This document shows, one piece after another, positions 1 to 7,707 of a DNA stretch of 28,258 nucleotides. Origin of the DNA: a virus. The position numbers were made by a program, and so were the translations under genes. The DNA is taken from the IMG/VR virus record IMGVR_UViG_3300042287_000597, positions 1 through 28,258 of that record. One strand, written 5' to 3'. Under the pieces are notes generated by a model. The model saw only the letters and a program-made list of their open reading frames with translations. It did no database searches and was not told where the DNA came from. Each line of letters opens with the position of its first letter. The first letter of the stretch is position 1.

Positions 1-206
1 TGGTGCTTAATGTCAACGGCAATTACTTTTTCATATAAATGACATAATGCAACTGAAGTACCACCAAAGTTACTACCAATTTCTAATGCATATTTTCTTT
101 TTTTTGTATTACTCAAATGATCTAAAAACAATTTGAATTCTTCTGGTTTTTGTTCAATGTTAAATTTTAAACACGAATTCCAAATAGTATTAAAATTATA
201 GTTCAT
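1..206 (-). CDS. SAM-dependent methyltransferase, partial (C-terminus outside window)
   Basis: Reading the minus strand from an ATG at 206 gives an open frame to the window edge, about 68 codons. Residues about 41-49 read LEIGSNFGG, followed by a strand ending AVD. This is the glycine-rich SAM-binding motif I and acidic motif II of class I methyltransferases. Only the N-terminal part of the Rossmann fold is visible, so the substrate is unknown. The start lies one base after the stop of the upstream glycosyltransferase (TAATATG). This is the same coupling used between the two preceding genes, so it should be the third gene of a sugar-modification operon. Methylation of a glycan or small molecule is plausible by context only. 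Confidence 0.7.
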   Translation of the reverse strand, partial: MNYNFNTIWNSCLKFNIEQKPEEFKLFLDHLSNTKKRKYALEIGSNFGGTSVALCHLYEKVIAVDIKH

Positions 207-207
207 A

Positions 208-1002
208 TTAATTACTGTTGTTTAATGAATAGGAACTTTTACTTGAGTCCCAAGCTAAATTTATAATATAAAAGTTTTTATGACATAAACTTTTATATTT
301 TTTTGACCACCTAATTGCAAACTCTAATTCAGTTCTCATTTTATTTGTGTCGTAATTTGTTGAAAATTCACCAATACTTAAAAATCTTTTGGAGTGGTTA
401 ACACCTGGTCTTAAAGAAAAACTTGGCCAATTAAGATATTGCATCCAAAGATTTGGTATCATAGTTTGTACCGCCGAGACTTCATCAATAAAAAGGTGTT
501 CGTTTATTGGTTTTTTTGGGTCGTAATACCATTCCCAATAGTCTCCAATAGTTTTAGGTTGTATTTCGGGGGGAAAATTTTTATACGATTGAGAAAACCC
601 AACATAACCGTATTCTTCATGTTTTTCTAAAAGGTCTATGGTTTCTTTAATATTAAAATGATTCACAAAAAGATAATCATCCTCTAACATAAAAAAATAA
701 TCGGTCTCTGTATCAATTAATTTTTTTCTCATTTCATTTAAAATTCTTGAGTGTCTATACCCATCCTCAAAAGAATTTTCATAAAAATGTGTTACTATTA
801 TATTTTTATTTGGGAATTTATCTTGTAATAGTTGCTCCATATTTATTTTGTCCATTTCAGATGATGAATCATCAAAAAATATAACATTGTCAATAATACC
901 CAAATCTTTACAAAATGTGACAAAACCACGAAGAGTCATTTGTAATAATTCAAATCTCTTTGATGATGTTATTGTTAGAGAAATTTTTTTGTTATTGTAC
1001 AT
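208..1002 (-). CDS. Glycosyltransferase, GT-A fold (family 2-like)
   Basis: This 264-residue protein has the layout of a GT-A nucleotide-sugar glycosyltransferase. Residues 5-13 form the first strand (KKISLTITS), FFDDSS is at 42-47, and MLEDDY at 105-110 is a DXD-type metal and nucleotide-sugar site. I chose the ATG at 1002 because it sits one base after the stop of the upstream gene. The longer reading starts at a TTG at 1023 inside that gene. It is the middle gene of a three-gene minus-strand operon. It probably transfers a sugar onto a surface glycan or virion protein, but donor and acceptor cannot be read from sequence. The family call is moderate; the GT-A fold is more secure. Confidence 0.72.
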   Translation of the reverse strand: MYNNKKISLTITSSKRFELLQMTLRGFVTFCKDLGIIDNVIFFDDSSSEMDKINMEQLLQDKFPNKNIIVTHFYENSFEDGYRHSRILNEMRKKLIDTETDYFFMLEDDYLFVNHFNIKETIDLLEKHEEYGYVGFSQSYKNFPPEIQPKTIGDYWEWYYDPKKPINEHLFIDEVSAVQTMIPNLWMQYLNWPSFSLRPGVNHSKRFLSIGEFSTNYDTNKMRTELEFAIRWSKKYKSLCHKNFYIINLAWDSSKSSYSLNNSN

Positions 1003-1003
1003 A

Positions 1004-3601
1004 TTATTGTTTGTATACGTCAAATTTAGATAAGTCAGGGTAAGGTAATTCTAAATCCTCATTATGTTTTGGCATTCCGTCTACTTTATAAAATTGGTTC
1101 ATAAGAAGTAAACCTCGAGATGCGATTTCTGGCATCATATAAAAGTTCCAACCCAACATATCAAAGTCATCTTCATGATATGAACATTCATTTCTACCTG
1201 AAAATCTTGCTCTCTTGAACCATTTATATGCTTCGTAATCATCCGTTAAAATTGCCCCACCTTTACCTAACTTCAAATGTTTGTAAGGTCCTGTAAATGA
1301 TAGACACATATGAGTGTTTGATATGTACATATCTGTTGTAAATCTTAACGCGCTATCCCAAACTTTTGTTGGGTATAATTGATATGCGCCTTTTAATGTT
1401 AAACCATTAACTGGTTCAAATTCAACCTTACCACCTGCATGTATAATCTCACAAGGAACTGAAGGGTATGTACGTGATGGAATTTTTATAGTTTGTCCTT
1501 TTATGTTTTCATACATTAAAGCTAAAAACAAAGCATTACTTTGGTTATCTACTGTAACCGCATAAGGAGCTCCTGTGTAATCACAAAGAACTTGTTCAAA
1601 ATCTTTTGTAACTTGATATACGGATCCATTTATTGTACCAGGTTTTTTTGAATTTTTTGTTTTTGGTTTTGCAAAAATAACACCATGATCAACTGATTCA
1701 TCAGATCTTATTTGTTTTCCCATTTCAAATACTATGATTTCATATTCAAAATTGTTTCTTTTTAATTTTTCAATTATTGGTGCAATTTCATTATTATAAT
1801 TTCCATGAAACTCAACCATAAATCTATCAACCAATTTTATTTGTTCGTCAGTTACAGATTCAAAGAAAGGATATTCACCACCCTCAATATCGCATTTTAA
1901 TAATGATATTCTTTCATAATTGTTATCTTTTAAAATATCGTCTAAAGTAATTGTATCACATTCAATAACATTATTTAATTGACCGTAGTTAAGATCGTCA
2001 GTTCCAAAATAATTTGACCCAATAGTTGTGTTCTCCATTGAGAACCTAAATGGAATTTTTGTGTGTTCTTTATAAATTGGGTTCATGTAAATTACAGATC
2101 TTTCATTATCATCATCCAACAAAGTTTCAATACTATCTCTTAGGTAAGGATTGGCCTCCACTAATATTACTTTCTTTGCGTTAATTGAATACATGAATTT
2201 TGCAAATAACCCAACATTGGCACCAATATCTATAACTGTATCTAAATTATCTAAAGCTAAACCACTAAAGCATCTATCAATAAAAAATTCGTGATAGTTA
2301 ACATAGTTACAATCAAATGGTTTAAAATTGAATGATGGAATATTTGCTTTCACATTATTCACAACTAATTCTTTTGAGCCTAATAACTCATCGTTCAAAT
2401 TATAAAACTCAATTTTAAAACCTCTAAAATCTTTCATTCCCTCAAATTTCATAACATGAACTGGAATTGGAATCACAAAGTAAGATATTGGTTCAGTAAT
2501 ATCTAAATTAAACCAATATAGTGGAGCATTTGAACTCATACATCTCACACTAATGTTTAGATTTATTTTTTCTGAATAACCATAATTTAATATGATTTTA
2601 TTTTTGCTACCATCCCAATGAACATCAAACATATTCCCTACGTTTGAAATACCTAAAGTGTTTAATAGTATTTGTGTGTCTTTATTAATGTCTCCTGTCA
2701 TAAATTTAATATTTTTATCGTTATTATACTTACCACAATAAACGTCCAAATTAAACATCATCATTGGTAATTTGTATTTGATTGCTTCTTTAATTGCAAT
2801 CGGGTTTAATTCTTTATTGTTTCTATCTCCTTTTGATGGAAACAAAAATAAATCTGATGCTTGTAAAAATGTATCAACATCAGATCTCTCACCCCAAACT
2901 ATACAGTTATCAGGTTTATCTTTCATTAAAGGTTCCCAATAATGTCTGAAATTGTCGGCTTGGTTTCCAATAAAATGAAATAATATTTTTTCATCTTTTA
3001 ATTGTTTTGCCATTTCAAACACGTAACCTTGATTTTTCCTTTCAGTAAACAAACCAACTGTAACAACATGTTTCCAATTTGGGTCAAAAAGAAATTGATC
3101 TTGTGCCCACTCTTTGTTTGGTGTGACAACATCTATTGGGTACTCAATGATTTCATAAGGAATGTCATACATTGAATATCTAAATGCGTTAAATGGACTC
3201 ACAAAAATAAATTTATCAGGAAACCATCTTTTATTTGTAACAGGTATACTTGAATCATGAGTTGTCTCAAAAATTTTATAATTTCTGTTTGGGTTAAATA
3301 ATTTTTGATTTATTTCTTCAGGAATGAAGTACTCACAAAATTCTTCAATACAGATAATATCTGGTTGGAAATTATGAATTAGGTCAAATATTTTATCTTT
3401 ATCTTCTCCTAACATAAATAGGTTTTCAGGACCTATTAAATTTTTAATTCTATTTTTTTGAACTACGAATGCGTCTCCGTGCCAACTCCACTCAACACAT
3501 TTAATTATGTAATCGTTTTTCAATAACTCTATCTTATTAACAAGTACTTGTGGTGAACCTCCTGTGGAAAGGTGAGGCGCGATGAATAATATCTTTTCCA
3601 T
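1004..3601 (-). CDS. Three-domain sugar enzyme: GT4 glycosyltransferase, FkbM methyltransferase, short DegT-like aminotransferase
   Basis: This 865-residue protein (from the ATG at 3601) joins three enzymes. Residues 1-300 look like a GT-B family 4 glycosyltransferase: STGGSPQVLV near the start, GLFTERKNQG at about 183-192 and an E-x7-E pair at E264/E272. A beta-rich linker follows (about 320-430). Residues 430-640 are an FkbM-type methyltransferase with VIDIGANVG at about 456-464, EANP near 482 and KCDIEGGE near 569-576. Residues 655-865 match the PLP core of DegT/DnrJ/EryC1 aminotransferases, with SFTGPYKHLKLGKGG carrying the probable PLP lysine (about K774). That family usually runs near 370 residues, so the last domain is short and lacks the C-terminal part. 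A start nine codons upstream at 3628 is also possible. It heads the minus-strand operon. Substrates are unknown. Confidence 0.75.
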   Translation of the reverse strand: MEKILFIAPHLSTGGSPQVLVNKIELLKNDYIIKCVEWSWHGDAFVVQKNRIKNLIGPENLFMLGEDKDKIFDLIHNFQPDIICIEEFCEYFIPEEINQKLFNPNRNYKIFETTHDSSIPVTNKRWFPDKFIFVSPFNAFRYSMYDIPYEIIEYPIDVVTPNKEWAQDQFLFDPNWKHVVTVGLFTERKNQGYVFEMAKQLKDEKILFHFIGNQADNFRHYWEPLMKDKPDNCIVWGERSDVDTFLQASDLFLFPSKGDRNNKELNPIAIKEAIKYKLPMMMFNLDVYCGKYNNDKNIKFMTGDINKDTQILLNTLGISNVGNMFDVHWDGSKNKIILNYGYSEKINLNISVRCMSSNAPLYWFNLDITEPISYFVIPIPVHVMKFEGMKDFRGFKIEFYNLNDELLGSKELVVNNVKANIPSFNFKPFDCNYVNYHEFFIDRCFSGLALDNLDTVIDIGANVGLFAKFMYSINAKKVILVEANPYLRDSIETLLDDDNERSVIYMNPIYKEHTKIPFRFSMENTTIGSNYFGTDDLNYGQLNNVIECDTITLDDILKDNNYERISLLKCDIEGGEYPFFESVTDEQIKLVDRFMVEFHGNYNNEIAPIIEKLKRNNFEYEIIVFEMGKQIRSDESVDHGVIFAKPKTKNSKKPGTINGSVYQVTKDFEQVLCDYTGAPYAVTVDNQSNALFLALMYENIKGQTIKIPSRTYPSVPCEIIHAGGKVEFEPVNGLTLKGAYQLYPTKVWDSALRFTTDMYISNTHMCLSFTGPYKHLKLGKGGAILTDDYEAYKWFKRARFSGRNECSYHEDDFDMLGWNFYMMPEIASRGLLLMNQFYKVDGMPKHNEDLELPYPDLSKFDVYKQ

Positions 3602-3637
3602 AAACAAAATATAGTTAAGATCAAACATAAAACAAAG

Positions 3638-3644
3638 TATTTAT
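3638..3644 (+). promoter_or_regulatory. Candidate phage promoter motif GTATTTAT
   Basis: TATTTAT preceded by G lies 19 bases before the ATG of the LamG-domain gene, in the coding direction. It is one of fourteen such copies. Promoter function is inferred from position and recurrence. Confidence 0.5.
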
Positions 3645-3663
3645 TTATGATAAAATTTTTTAC

Positions 3664-5361
3664 ATGCCAAACACAATAAAATACTCAACAACCGGAGATA
3701 CCCAATCATTAAAGAAAGGTAATCTATATTTAGGCGTTGGTGATGTTCCAAAAGGACCTAGTAATATTACATTACACTATCAAGGTATATCACCACCAAC
3801 TAGTGGTTATACCATTTATGCAAATACAACAGGTGCGTTGACTACCATATTTTGTGCAAATAACGATTTCCAAATAATAAATTTCACAAAAGGTTTTTCG
3901 GGTCAAAATTTTACAGGTGTTACAGAATCTTTAACTTGGTACTCAACTCAAAATAATTTTGCTTGTGTTAATAGAGATTATGAAACAACAATAACTAGTG
4001 ACTTATCCGTATGTTTAGATGCGGGTTATGTTCCTTCATATCCTAGATCAGGAACAACATATTATAACATAGGTAATAACGATAATCCGTTAACATTTAG
4101 TTTGGTAAATGGTGTGACTTACTCAACAGATGGTGGTGGTTCTTTATTATTTGATGGTGTAGATGATGAGGTTGTAAGTAATGATCGTTATACTATGGTG
4201 TCAGGTATGACTTGGGATATATGGGTTAAAAGGACCTCAGACGGAAATATATTCAATATGATGATGAGTAACTTTTTACCATATATGGCCTTCAGAGGAA
4301 CCGGAAGTGGATCAGACATAAATAAATGTCATGTTACATACCGTACAGTTACAGGTGGTACAACAACTCAACGAAATTTATATACGACAGGTGCGACTTT
4401 TAGTAATAACGTATGGTATAATTTCACTTACACTTTATTGTATGATTTACAAAATCAACTTGCAACTGCAAAAATTTATGTTAACGGAGTATTCAATACA
4501 TCTTCTTCAAATTACAGTGATTCAATTAACCAACCATCTGTAGGTAGTAGATTACGTTTAGGTAATTATACATCAAATCAATTTCCATTTCCAGGTTACA
4601 TAGGAAGATTTTTAGTTTATAATAAAGTATTAACGGATGCAGAAATTTCCCAAAACTATAATGCCTTTGTTGATAGGTTTACCCCATCTATTAACGCCAA
4701 TTTAGTTTATAATTTAGATGGTGCAAATTATTCGGCAATGCCAACAAATGGTTCTACGATTGATGGTACGGGGGCATACCCAATTACAATGACTAATACC
4801 AATAATAGTATGTCATGGAATAGCTCAAACGGAGGAGTATTCAGAAAATCAACAGCAAATACATCTGACTTGTTTATTGGTGGACCAAACTATTCAAGTG
4901 GGTCACAAGCGTATACAGTATTTATGGCTTACAAATGGGATGGTGGAACTGCAGGTAGATTACTTAATGCTAACTCAGCATCACCTGATTGGTTATTAGG
5001 GTTGTGGGGGGCACCTGCATCAAGAATGGATATTGCATTTAATGGTGCATTTGTTGGAAGTAGCACGACGGCTGCAGATACTGCTTGGCATTTTATATGG
5101 ATGACTGATGATGGATTAAACACAACCAATAGTACAAAATCTTATATTGCAACTAATGTTGCACCATCAGGAACAAATGGTACTCGTAATGCAAGTTCAG
5201 GATTTAATAGTTTAAGATTGTTTGGTAGATACTCAACGGCAACAACAAGTTCAGAACCTGTAACAGGTGATGTTGGGTTTGTTAAAGTTTGGGATGGAGC
5301 GTTAACATTATCAGAGATACAAGAATTACACGCATACTATAAATCAAGATTTGGTTATTAA
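3664..5361 (+). CDS. Tail fibre/adhesin-type protein with two LamG (concanavalin A-like) domains
   Basis: This 565-residue protein is rich in Gly, Ser, Thr, Asn and aromatics, as beta-structured virion proteins are. After about 110 N-terminal residues, residues 115-335 look like a LamG/concanavalin A-like jelly roll: SLLFDGVDDEV near 159, MTWDIWVKR near 182, and GYIGRFLVYNKVLTDAEI near 311. The last of these is the typical closing motif of LamG_3 domains. Residues 345-565 repeat the theme, ending GDVGFVKVWDGALTLSEIQ. Such domains bind carbohydrates or proteins and occur in phage fibres and decoration proteins. There is no signal peptide or membrane segment. It opens a plus-strand run of fibre genes, so host-surface binding is the likely role; its place in the particle is unknown. 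Confidence 0.72.
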   Translation: MPNTIKYSTTGDTQSLKKGNLYLGVGDVPKGPSNITLHYQGISPPTSGYTIYANTTGALTTIFCANNDFQIINFTKGFSGQNFTGVTESLTWYSTQNNFACVNRDYETTITSDLSVCLDAGYVPSYPRSGTTYYNIGNNDNPLTFSLVNGVTYSTDGGGSLLFDGVDDEVVSNDRYTMVSGMTWDIWVKRTSDGNIFNMMMSNFLPYMAFRGTGSGSDINKCHVTYRTVTGGTTTQRNLYTTGATFSNNVWYNFTYTLLYDLQNQLATAKIYVNGVFNTSSSNYSDSINQPSVGSRLRLGNYTSNQFPFPGYIGRFLVYNKVLTDAEISQNYNAFVDRFTPSINANLVYNLDGANYSAMPTNGSTIDGTGAYPITMTNTNNSMSWNSSNGGVFRKSTANTSDLFIGGPNYSSGSQAYTVFMAYKWDGGTAGRLLNANSASPDWLLGLWGAPASRMDIAFNGAFVGSSTTAADTAWHFIWMTDDGLNTTNSTKSYIATNVAPSGTNGTRNASSGFNSLRLFGRYSTATTSSEPVTGDVGFVKVWDGALTLSEIQELHAYYKSRFGY

Positions 5362-5362
5362 A

Positions 5363-5369
5363 TATTTAT
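5363..5369 (+). promoter_or_regulatory. Candidate phage promoter motif ATATTTAT
   Basis: TATTTAT preceded by A lies only 5 bases before the ATG at 5375. If this is a -10-type element, transcription would begin at or next to the start codon and give a leaderless message. Confidence 0.45.
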
Positions 5370-5374
5370 AAAAT

Positions 5375-5647
5375 ATGGAAACACAATTACAAGAATACGA
5401 TAACAGAAGATTTATGATATTTGCTTTATCAGAATTGGGTCAAATTGATTTTACTCAGGTTTTGGAAACATCAATCGACACCGTAAGAAAATCTGTTGAT
5501 GAATTAAAAACATTTGTTAAGTGGGATGGTGTAATGCCTGAGTGTGTAACTAACCTTACAACAAAAGAAGGTCCATACACCTACGAAGAAATTTTGCAAA
5601 TATTAAGTACTCCAGTATGGACTGACCCAACACTAATTGAGTTATAA
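5375..5647 (+). CDS. Small hypothetical phage protein (90 aa)
   Basis: I do not recognise this 90-residue protein. It is acidic and mostly helical in appearance. A central stretch (about 28-50) could form an amphipathic helix, and a Pro/Thr-containing C-terminus follows (YTYEEILQILSTPVWTD). There is no signal peptide, membrane segment or catalytic motif. It sits between two fibre-type genes, has a promoter-like motif just upstream, and its stop overlaps the next start by one base (TAATG), implying translational coupling. Its neighbours suggest a virion part or a small assembly factor for a fibre, but that rests on context alone. The ATG at 5375 is the only sensible start. Confidence 0.6.
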   Translation: METQLQEYDNRRFMIFALSELGQIDFTQVLETSIDTVRKSVDELKTFVKWDGVMPECVTNLTTKEGPYTYEEILQILSTPVWTDPTLIEL

Positions 5648-5949
5648 TGCCAAACTATGTTCAAATAAATTCAATTGTCGGAACACCACCATATACAATA
5701 TTTGTGTGTGATCAGACCTTCACATATTGTTATTTAGCCGCAGGACCCGTAACAATCACAACACCATACACATTTATGGTACCACCACCATTAACTAATA
5801 CCACAGATGTAATTGTTAAAATAATAGATTCAAATGGGTGTGACACTTGGGTTCCGTTATCTTGTGGTATATATTATGGAAAAGAGTTTGAGGATTTTGC
5901 AATATTCTTATTTCAGGATGCAAATATTTATTTATTTGAAGGTCAGTAA
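5647..5949 (+). CDS. Small beta-rich virion-type protein, SprB-repeat-like
   Basis: This 100-residue protein looks like one immunoglobulin-like domain. Residues 11-20 (VGTPPYTIFV) and 56-70 (VIVKIIDSNGCDTWV) follow the pattern of the SprB/PKD-like repeat of Bacteroidota surface adhesins: a G-x-PPY opening strand, then V-x-V-x-D-x-NGC at the end. Cysteines at about 21, 28, 65 and 73 could matter for folding. There is no signal peptide, so it is not secreted by the usual route and more likely belongs to the particle. It overlaps the upstream stop by one base and precedes the collagen-like fibre, so it may be a fibre adaptor or tip. The SprB resemblance is by eye only. Confidence 0.6.
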   Translation: MPNYVQINSIVGTPPYTIFVCDQTFTYCYLAAGPVTITTPYTFMVPPPLTNTTDVIVKIIDSNGCDTWVPLSCGIYYGKEFEDFAIFLFQDANIYLFEGQ

Positions 5950-5956
5950 TATTTAT
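5950..5956 (+). promoter_or_regulatory. Candidate phage promoter motif ATATTTAT
   Basis: TATTTAT preceded by A begins right at the stop codon of the preceding gene and ends 4 bases before the ATG at 5961. The spacing again implies a nearly leaderless transcript if it is a promoter. Confidence 0.45.
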
Positions 5957-5960
5957 TAGT

Positions 5961-7673
5961 ATGCCAGTTTATAATAGACTCACAGATAGATCACAAGTTT
6001 CAGCGGTTACGGTTAATGACATCATTCACGTTGTTGTGACAGGAGACACAAGTCAAAGCCCTCAGGGTTCTTCATATTTTGCCCCAATTAGTTTTTTACA
6101 ACCAATACTAAGTGGTGCCAGTGGCACTCAAGGTACTTCAGGCACAAGTGGTAGTTCAGGATCAAGTGGATCTTCAGGAACATCAGGAACAAGAGGTTCA
6201 TCAGGAACATCAGGATCTAATGGTACAAGTGGTAGTTCAGGAACCACAGGATCTTCAGGATCTTCAGGAACTTCAGGAACTAATGGAAGTAGTGGTAGTA
6301 GTGGTAGTAGTGGTATCAGTGGATCTTCAGGGAGTAGTGGGACAAGCGGCACTAGCGGATCTAATGGATCAAGTGGTACTAGCGGATCTAATGGAACTTC
6401 AGGTAGTTCAGGATCAAGTGGTAGTGCTGGATCTGCGGGTACCTCAGGATTATCATTTGGTACTTCAGGTACAAGTGGTAGTTCAGGATCGAGCGGATCT
6501 TCAGGTACAAGTGGTGCCAATGGTACTTCAGGAAGTTCAGGTTCAAGCGGTAATAGCGGTACATCAGGTTCTAGTGGTTCATCAGGTACATCAGGAGCAA
6601 ATGGTACATCAGGTTCTAGTGGTTCATCAGGTACATCAGGAGCAAATGGTACATCAGGATCTTCAGGAAGTAGTGGAAACTCAGGAACATCAGGTTCAAG
6701 TGGAACAAGTGGCGCTAATGGTACTTCAGGTTCGTCAGGATCAAGTGGTAACAGTGGAACAAGTGGAAGTTCAGGAACTTCAGGGGCGAACGGAACTAGC
6801 GGTTCATCAGGTTCTTCAGGAAATAGTGGGACAAGTGGATCTTCAGGTACAAGTGGTATAAGTGGAACTCAGGGTGCAAATGGTTCGAGTGGTAGTTCTG
6901 GTACAAGTGGATCTAACGGTACTTCGGGTTCTACAGGTACTAGTGGTAGCGCGGGTACATCAGGAACATCACCAACTTCAGCAACTACAGTGAGTACTAT
7001 ACAAAACACAGGAAATACTAAATTTTATATAACATTTGTTGACTCAAACAATATCGTGGCAGGTCCTGAAAGTTTATATACTAACACTGGTATAAGTTTC
7101 AATCCAAGTACAGATATTTTAGAACTCATAACAGGATATCAAAGTGGTGATGGAACAGTTTCGGCCCCACCTTATAGTTTTATTGCGGATACCAATAGTG
7201 GGTTATATAGGGTCGGTACAGACCACGTAGGTTTGAGTACAAATGGTTCACATAGATTTTCGGCAAACAGTGTTGGTTTAGTTAATATTGGTGGTAATGG
7301 AAATGGGTCTCTAAACTATCAATTAGAAGGAAATGTTTCGACAAGTACAAATACTGTAACAACTTTATTATCTTTATCAACAATAACTGATTATTTTTAT
7401 ACTGTTGAGGCTTGGGTCATTGCAGGTAATATAAGTTCTCCAGGAGCAGTCGGTGGAAAAGTTTACGCTGTTTTTAGAAACGTTGGTGGGGTATTAACAC
7501 AAGTAGGTTCGACTGAAACCACATTTGTTAGAGAAGATTTTCCGATAGGGACACCTTCATTTACAATCGATGGTTCTGGTACAACAATAAGACTTAGAGT
7601 AACAGGTTTATCAGGAGTAAATATCGATTGGTATGGTAAATTTGTTTACCAATATTTGAACGCGGCAGTTTAA
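5961..7673 (+). CDS. Collagen-like tail fibre with Gly-X-Y repeats
   Basis: This 570-residue protein has three parts. Residues 1-50 are a compact N-terminal region, probably the attachment end. Residues about 52-336 are nearly unbroken Gly-X-Y triplets, mostly GTS, GSS, GAN and GNS, with one visible break (GLSFGTS). Proline is essentially absent from the repeat, unlike animal collagen. Residues 337-570 are a globular C-terminal region with a motif common in phage fibres (GTVSAPPYSFIADTNSGLYR, about 397-416) and a beta-rich end suited to receptor binding. Fibres of this type form long trimeric rods. The dense Ser/Thr content makes the shaft a possible O-glycosylation target, and three glycosyltransferase-like genes follow directly. 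Confidence 0.82.
   Translation: MPVYNRLTDRSQVSAVTVNDIIHVVVTGDTSQSPQGSSYFAPISFLQPILSGASGTQGTSGTSGSSGSSGSSGTSGTRGSSGTSGSNGTSGSSGTTGSSGSSGTSGTNGSSGSSGSSGISGSSGSSGTSGTSGSNGSSGTSGSNGTSGSSGSSGSAGSAGTSGLSFGTSGTSGSSGSSGSSGTSGANGTSGSSGSSGNSGTSGSSGSSGTSGANGTSGSSGSSGTSGANGTSGSSGSSGNSGTSGSSGTSGANGTSGSSGSSGNSGTSGSSGTSGANGTSGSSGSSGNSGTSGSSGTSGISGTQGANGSSGSSGTSGSNGTSGSTGTSGSAGTSGTSPTSATTVSTIQNTGNTKFYITFVDSNNIVAGPESLYTNTGISFNPSTDILELITGYQSGDGTVSAPPYSFIADTNSGLYRVGTDHVGLSTNGSHRFSANSVGLVNIGGNGNGSLNYQLEGNVSTSTNTVTTLLSLSTITDYFYTVEAWVIAGNISSPGAVGGKVYAVFRNVGGVLTQVGSTETTFVREDFPIGTPSFTIDGSGTTIRLRVTGLSGVNIDWYGKFVYQYLNAAV
6114..6970 (+). repeat. Degenerate repeat coding Gly-X-Y collagen-like shaft
   Basis: About 285 codons repeat a nine-base theme (GGN plus two Ser/Thr-type codons). 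Longer near-copies occur inside it, for example around 6545-6660 and 6700-6860 (GTSGANGTSGSSGSSGNS type). Synonymous codons vary a lot between copies (tca, agt, agc for serine), so the protein repeat is conserved more than the DNA. Confidence 0.85.
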
Positions 7674-7707
7674 TTTACAATTATAATTTTTTAAATATTT
7701 TTTCTGT

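Noticed and set aside
6128-6520. Antisense open frame with a Pro/Leu/Glu/Asp repeat protein (130 aa), and a plus-strand frame at 6112-6861 rich in Val/Gln
   Set aside because: Both are frame shadows of the Gly-X-Y coding repeat. A repeated nine-base theme keeps all frames open and gives periodic junk proteins.
6114-6970. CRISPR-like or satellite repeat
   Set aside because: There are no constant repeats with unique spacers. The period is a codon triplet theme inside a clear coding frame.
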